Source of the DNA: Actinophytocola sp.
GTDB taxonomy: Bacteria; Actinomycetota; Actinomycetes; Mycobacteriales; Pseudonocardiaceae
Assembly: GCF_009379765.1 (NCBI RefSeq)
Contig: NZ_WHTD01000069.1
Coordinates: 1 to 40,287, forward strand
Length of the DNA: 40,287 nt
Reading direction: 5' to 3'
Below the pieces are notes generated by a model. It was not told where the DNA came from. It ran no database searches and saw only the letters and a list, made by a program, of their open reading frames with translations. This document shows positions 38,670 to 40,287 of the stretch, piece by piece. Made by a program: the position numbers and the translations under genes. Each line of letters begins with the position of its first letter. The stretch's first letter is position 1.

Positions 38670-39509
38670 GTGAGCAGCCTCTACGCGGTCAGCGACCTGC
38701 ATGTCTCCTACGCGGAGAACCGCGAGGTGGTCCGCGGTCTGCGCGCGGCGTCCGATACGGACTGGCTGCTGGTGGCCGGCGACGTGGCCGAGCGGTTCGC
38801 GAGCGTCGAGTGGGCGTTGGGGACGCTCCGGGAGAAGTTCGCCAAGGTCATCTGGGTGCCGGGCAACCACGAGCTGTGGACCCCGCCGGACGACCCGGTG
38901 ACGCTGCGCGGCGTGGCCCGGTACGACGCGCTGGTGGAGATGGCGCGGCGGCTGGACGTGGTGACCCCCGAGGACCCGTACCCGGTCTGGACGGCCGGCG
39001 CCGAGCCGGTGACGATCGTGCCGCTGTTCCTGCTCTACGACTACACGTTCCGCCCGGACGGGTGCGCCACCAAGGAGGAGGGCCTCGCCTACGCGCACCA
39101 GACCGGTGTCGTGTGCACCGACGAGTACATGCTGCACCCCGACCCGTACCCGACCAGGGACGAGTGGAGCCGGGCCAGGGTCAAGACGACCGAGGCCCGG
39201 CTCGCGGAGATCACGACGCCGACGGTGCTGGTCAACCACTACCCGCTGGTCCGCGAGCCGACCCGGGTGCTGCGCTACCCGGAGTTCGCCCAGTGGTGCG
39301 GCACCGAGGCGACGGCCGACTGGCACACCCGGTTCGACGCGGCGGCCATGGTCTACGGCCACCTGCACATCCCGCGGACGACGGAGTACGACGGGGTCCG
39401 CTTCGACGAGGTCTCGTTGGGCTACCCACGGGAGTGGCAGCACCGCGAGCGCCCGCACGGCCTGCCCCGCCGCATCCTGCCGCCCGACCTGACCCGCACG
39501 ATCACCTGA
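38670..39509 (+). CDS. metallophosphoesterase, Rv2795c/PptH-like
   Basis: 279 residues. Calcineurin-like metal motifs appear in order: VSDLHVS, LVAGDVAE, VPGNHELW, LVNHYPLV and VYGHLHIPR. The overall form matches mycobacterial Rv2795c, described as PptH, which removes 4'-phosphopantetheine from carrier proteins and is encoded next to the phosphopantetheinyl transferase gene pptT. Here the next gene is instead an ABC permease remnant ending one base away on the other strand, so pptT is not adjacent. The identification as PptH rests on recognition of family and motifs and needs an alignment. GTG 38670 fits the leaderless -10. Confidence 0.8.
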   Translation: MSSLYAVSDLHVSYAENREVVRGLRAASDTDWLLVAGDVAERFASVEWALGTLREKFAKVIWVPGNHELWTPPDDPVTLRGVARYDALVEMARRLDVVTPEDPYPVWTAGAEPVTIVPLFLLYDYTFRPDGCATKEEGLAYAHQTGVVCTDEYMLHPDPYPTRDEWSRARVKTTEARLAEITTPTVLVNHYPLVREPTRVLRYPEFAQWCGTEATADWHTRFDAAAMVYGHLHIPRTTEYDGVRFDEVSLGYPREWQHRERPHGLPRRILPPDLTRTIT

Positions 39510-39930
39510 TCACGCGGTCGCGATCGCGGTCAGCACGTCGGTCCGCGCGGCGCGGCGGGCCGGCCACAGCGCCGCGAGAACGCCCACCGCCACCATGCCC
39601 GCCAGCGCGACGCCGAGCTGCGCGTACGGCACGGTGATCTCGAACAGCGCGCGGCCCAGCATCACATGCTGCATCACCGCGCCGAAGAGCACGCCGACCG
39701 CGATGCCGGCCAGGCCGCCGTAGCCGCAGATCACCAGGCTCTCCAGGCGCACCGCCCTGCGCACCAGCCGCCGGGACGCGCCGACCGCGCGGAGCACGCC
39801 CAGCTCGCGGCGGCGCTCCAGCACCGACAGCGCCAGCGTGTTGACCACCCCGAAGATCGCGATCACGATCGCCGCGCCGAACATCGCGTACATCACCGCG
39901 AGCACGGCCTCGAACTCTTCTGGGGGAATG
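39510..39930 (-). pseudogene. C-terminal fragment of an FtsX/MacB-type ABC permease
   Basis: About 140 residues holding the final membrane domain: FEAVLAVMYAMFGAAIVIAI, FGVVNTLALSVLERRRELGV, LRAVGASRRLVRRAVRLESL, AGIAVGVLFGAVMQHVM and VALAGMVAVGVLAALWPARR, then ARTDVLTAIATA. The preceding helix and the large extracellular domain (several hundred residues) are absent. At about 39920-39930 the sequence changes composition and no longer encodes a permease. It is probably a gene cut by insertion or deletion. Confidence 0.8.
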
Positions 39931-40173
39931 AGCCGACCACCTTGGGTCGGGCCGGCCAAAGGGCAAGAAGCGTTGTGGGTGCGTCCGATTTCGACCCCGA
40001 TGTATCAGTCCGAACAAGCGTGGATCATCGTCGAGCAGGCAACGGCCTACGCAGAGGGCCTGGCAATCGACGTGGACGTCACTGCGGAGACTAAAGACAC
40101 AACGCCAGGAGAGGCACTCGAATCGGGAATGGTCGCGGTCGACGAAGGGCCAATGCCGCTAACTTTGGGGTGA
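39928..40173 (+). CDS. hypothetical protein in atypical DNA
   Basis: 81 residues from ATG 39928: MSRPPWVGPAKGQEALWVRP, then PMYQSEQAWIIVEQATAYAE and TPGEALESGMVAVDEGPMPL. It is acidic, with no membrane segment or known motif. The third-position GC is lower than in the genes to its left. There is no convincing ribosome site, so it may start elsewhere or be non-coding. I do not recognise a family. Confidence 0.35.
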   Translation: MSRPPWVGPAKGQEALWVRPISTPMYQSEQAWIIVEQATAYAEGLAIDVDVTAETKDTTPGEALESGMVAVDEGPMPLTLG

Positions 40174-40287
40174 TCTTGTTGTCAGGCGCCAAAATATGAT
40201 CTTGGTTTTGGGTGGGAGGGGTTTCTTGTACTCGTCGGTTTGGCGGGGGAAGCGGCCACCGGCCTGTTTCTGTTCGCGGGCGAAGGA
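40159..40287 (-). CDS. partial ORF entering from the right edge
   Basis: On the minus strand the frame is open from the window edge to TAG at 40159-40161: SFAREQKQAGGRFPRQTDEY, then KKPLPPKTKIIFWRL. It is lysine-rich, and the local sequence is AT-rich compared with the rest of the window. No family is recognised. It may be the end of a mobile-element gene, but that is only suggested by composition and by the broken permease nearby. Confidence 0.25.
   Translation of the reverse strand, partial: SFAREQKQAGGRFPRQTDEYKKPLPPKTKIIFWRLTTRSPQS

Overview
The window comes from a high-GC actinomycete, most likely Pseudonocardiales (Amycolatopsis/Saccharothrix-like). Evidence is the codon use, frequent GTG starts, leaderless TAnnnT promoters, and families such as AfsR/SARP regulators, ECF42 with YCII/DGPF proteins, NlpC/P60 with coiled coil, and a Rv2795c-type phosphoesterase. 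I saw no rRNA, tRNA, CRISPR array or complete insertion sequence.

Layout. 1-2.5 kb: a tartronate-semialdehyde-reductase-like gene between two dead regulators, a GntR gene with an in-frame amber codon and a frameshifted LysR remnant. 2.5-5.2 kb: a lower-GC patch with a CAGGGA-rich non-coding stretch, a YdcF/DUF218 protein and a double-HTH TPR regulator, probably acquired. 5.5-9.4 kb: an aldo/keto reductase and a full AfsR-type regulator. 9.5-12 kb: rhamnulokinase and its LacI-type regulator. 12-14.2 kb: an ECF42 sigma factor with two YCII proteins. 14.4-19 kb: a WYL regulator divergent from a VOC protein, an AlkZ-like glycosylase and RecQ. 19-21.9 kb: a frameshifted coiled-coil gene, a site-2 protease and an isoaspartyl peptidase. 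21.9-24.6 kb: a LysR regulator, an oxalate/formate-type MFS transporter and its 45-residue partner. 24.6-28.2 kb: TetR, SMR and ArsR genes, a scar joining two broken genes, PrcB-like and AlkB-like proteins. 28.2-31.9 kb: gene remnants, CsoR, an AlaX-like editing protein and a gamma-glutamyltransferase. 31.9-37.4 kb: an aldehyde dehydrogenase with a MocR regulator, an MFS transporter and a BCCT transporter with an internal deletion. 37.5-39.5 kb: an NlpC/P60 hydrolase and a phosphoesterase. 39.5 kb to the end: an ABC permease tail cut off at a junction with unlike DNA.

The most unusual content is repetitive. (i) About 127-bp units in two arrays (14.27-14.45 and 25.16-25.60 kb), each unit able to fold into a long hairpin. 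(ii) A ~109-bp sequence duplicated just before the start codons of two unrelated genes (LacI at 12.0 kb, gamma-glutamyltransferase at 30.1 kb), carrying the ribosome binding site. (iii) Two 22-bp tandem elements, plus one looser relative, each between convergent genes. The window is also rich in broken genes, at least eight, which suggests active local decay and recombination.
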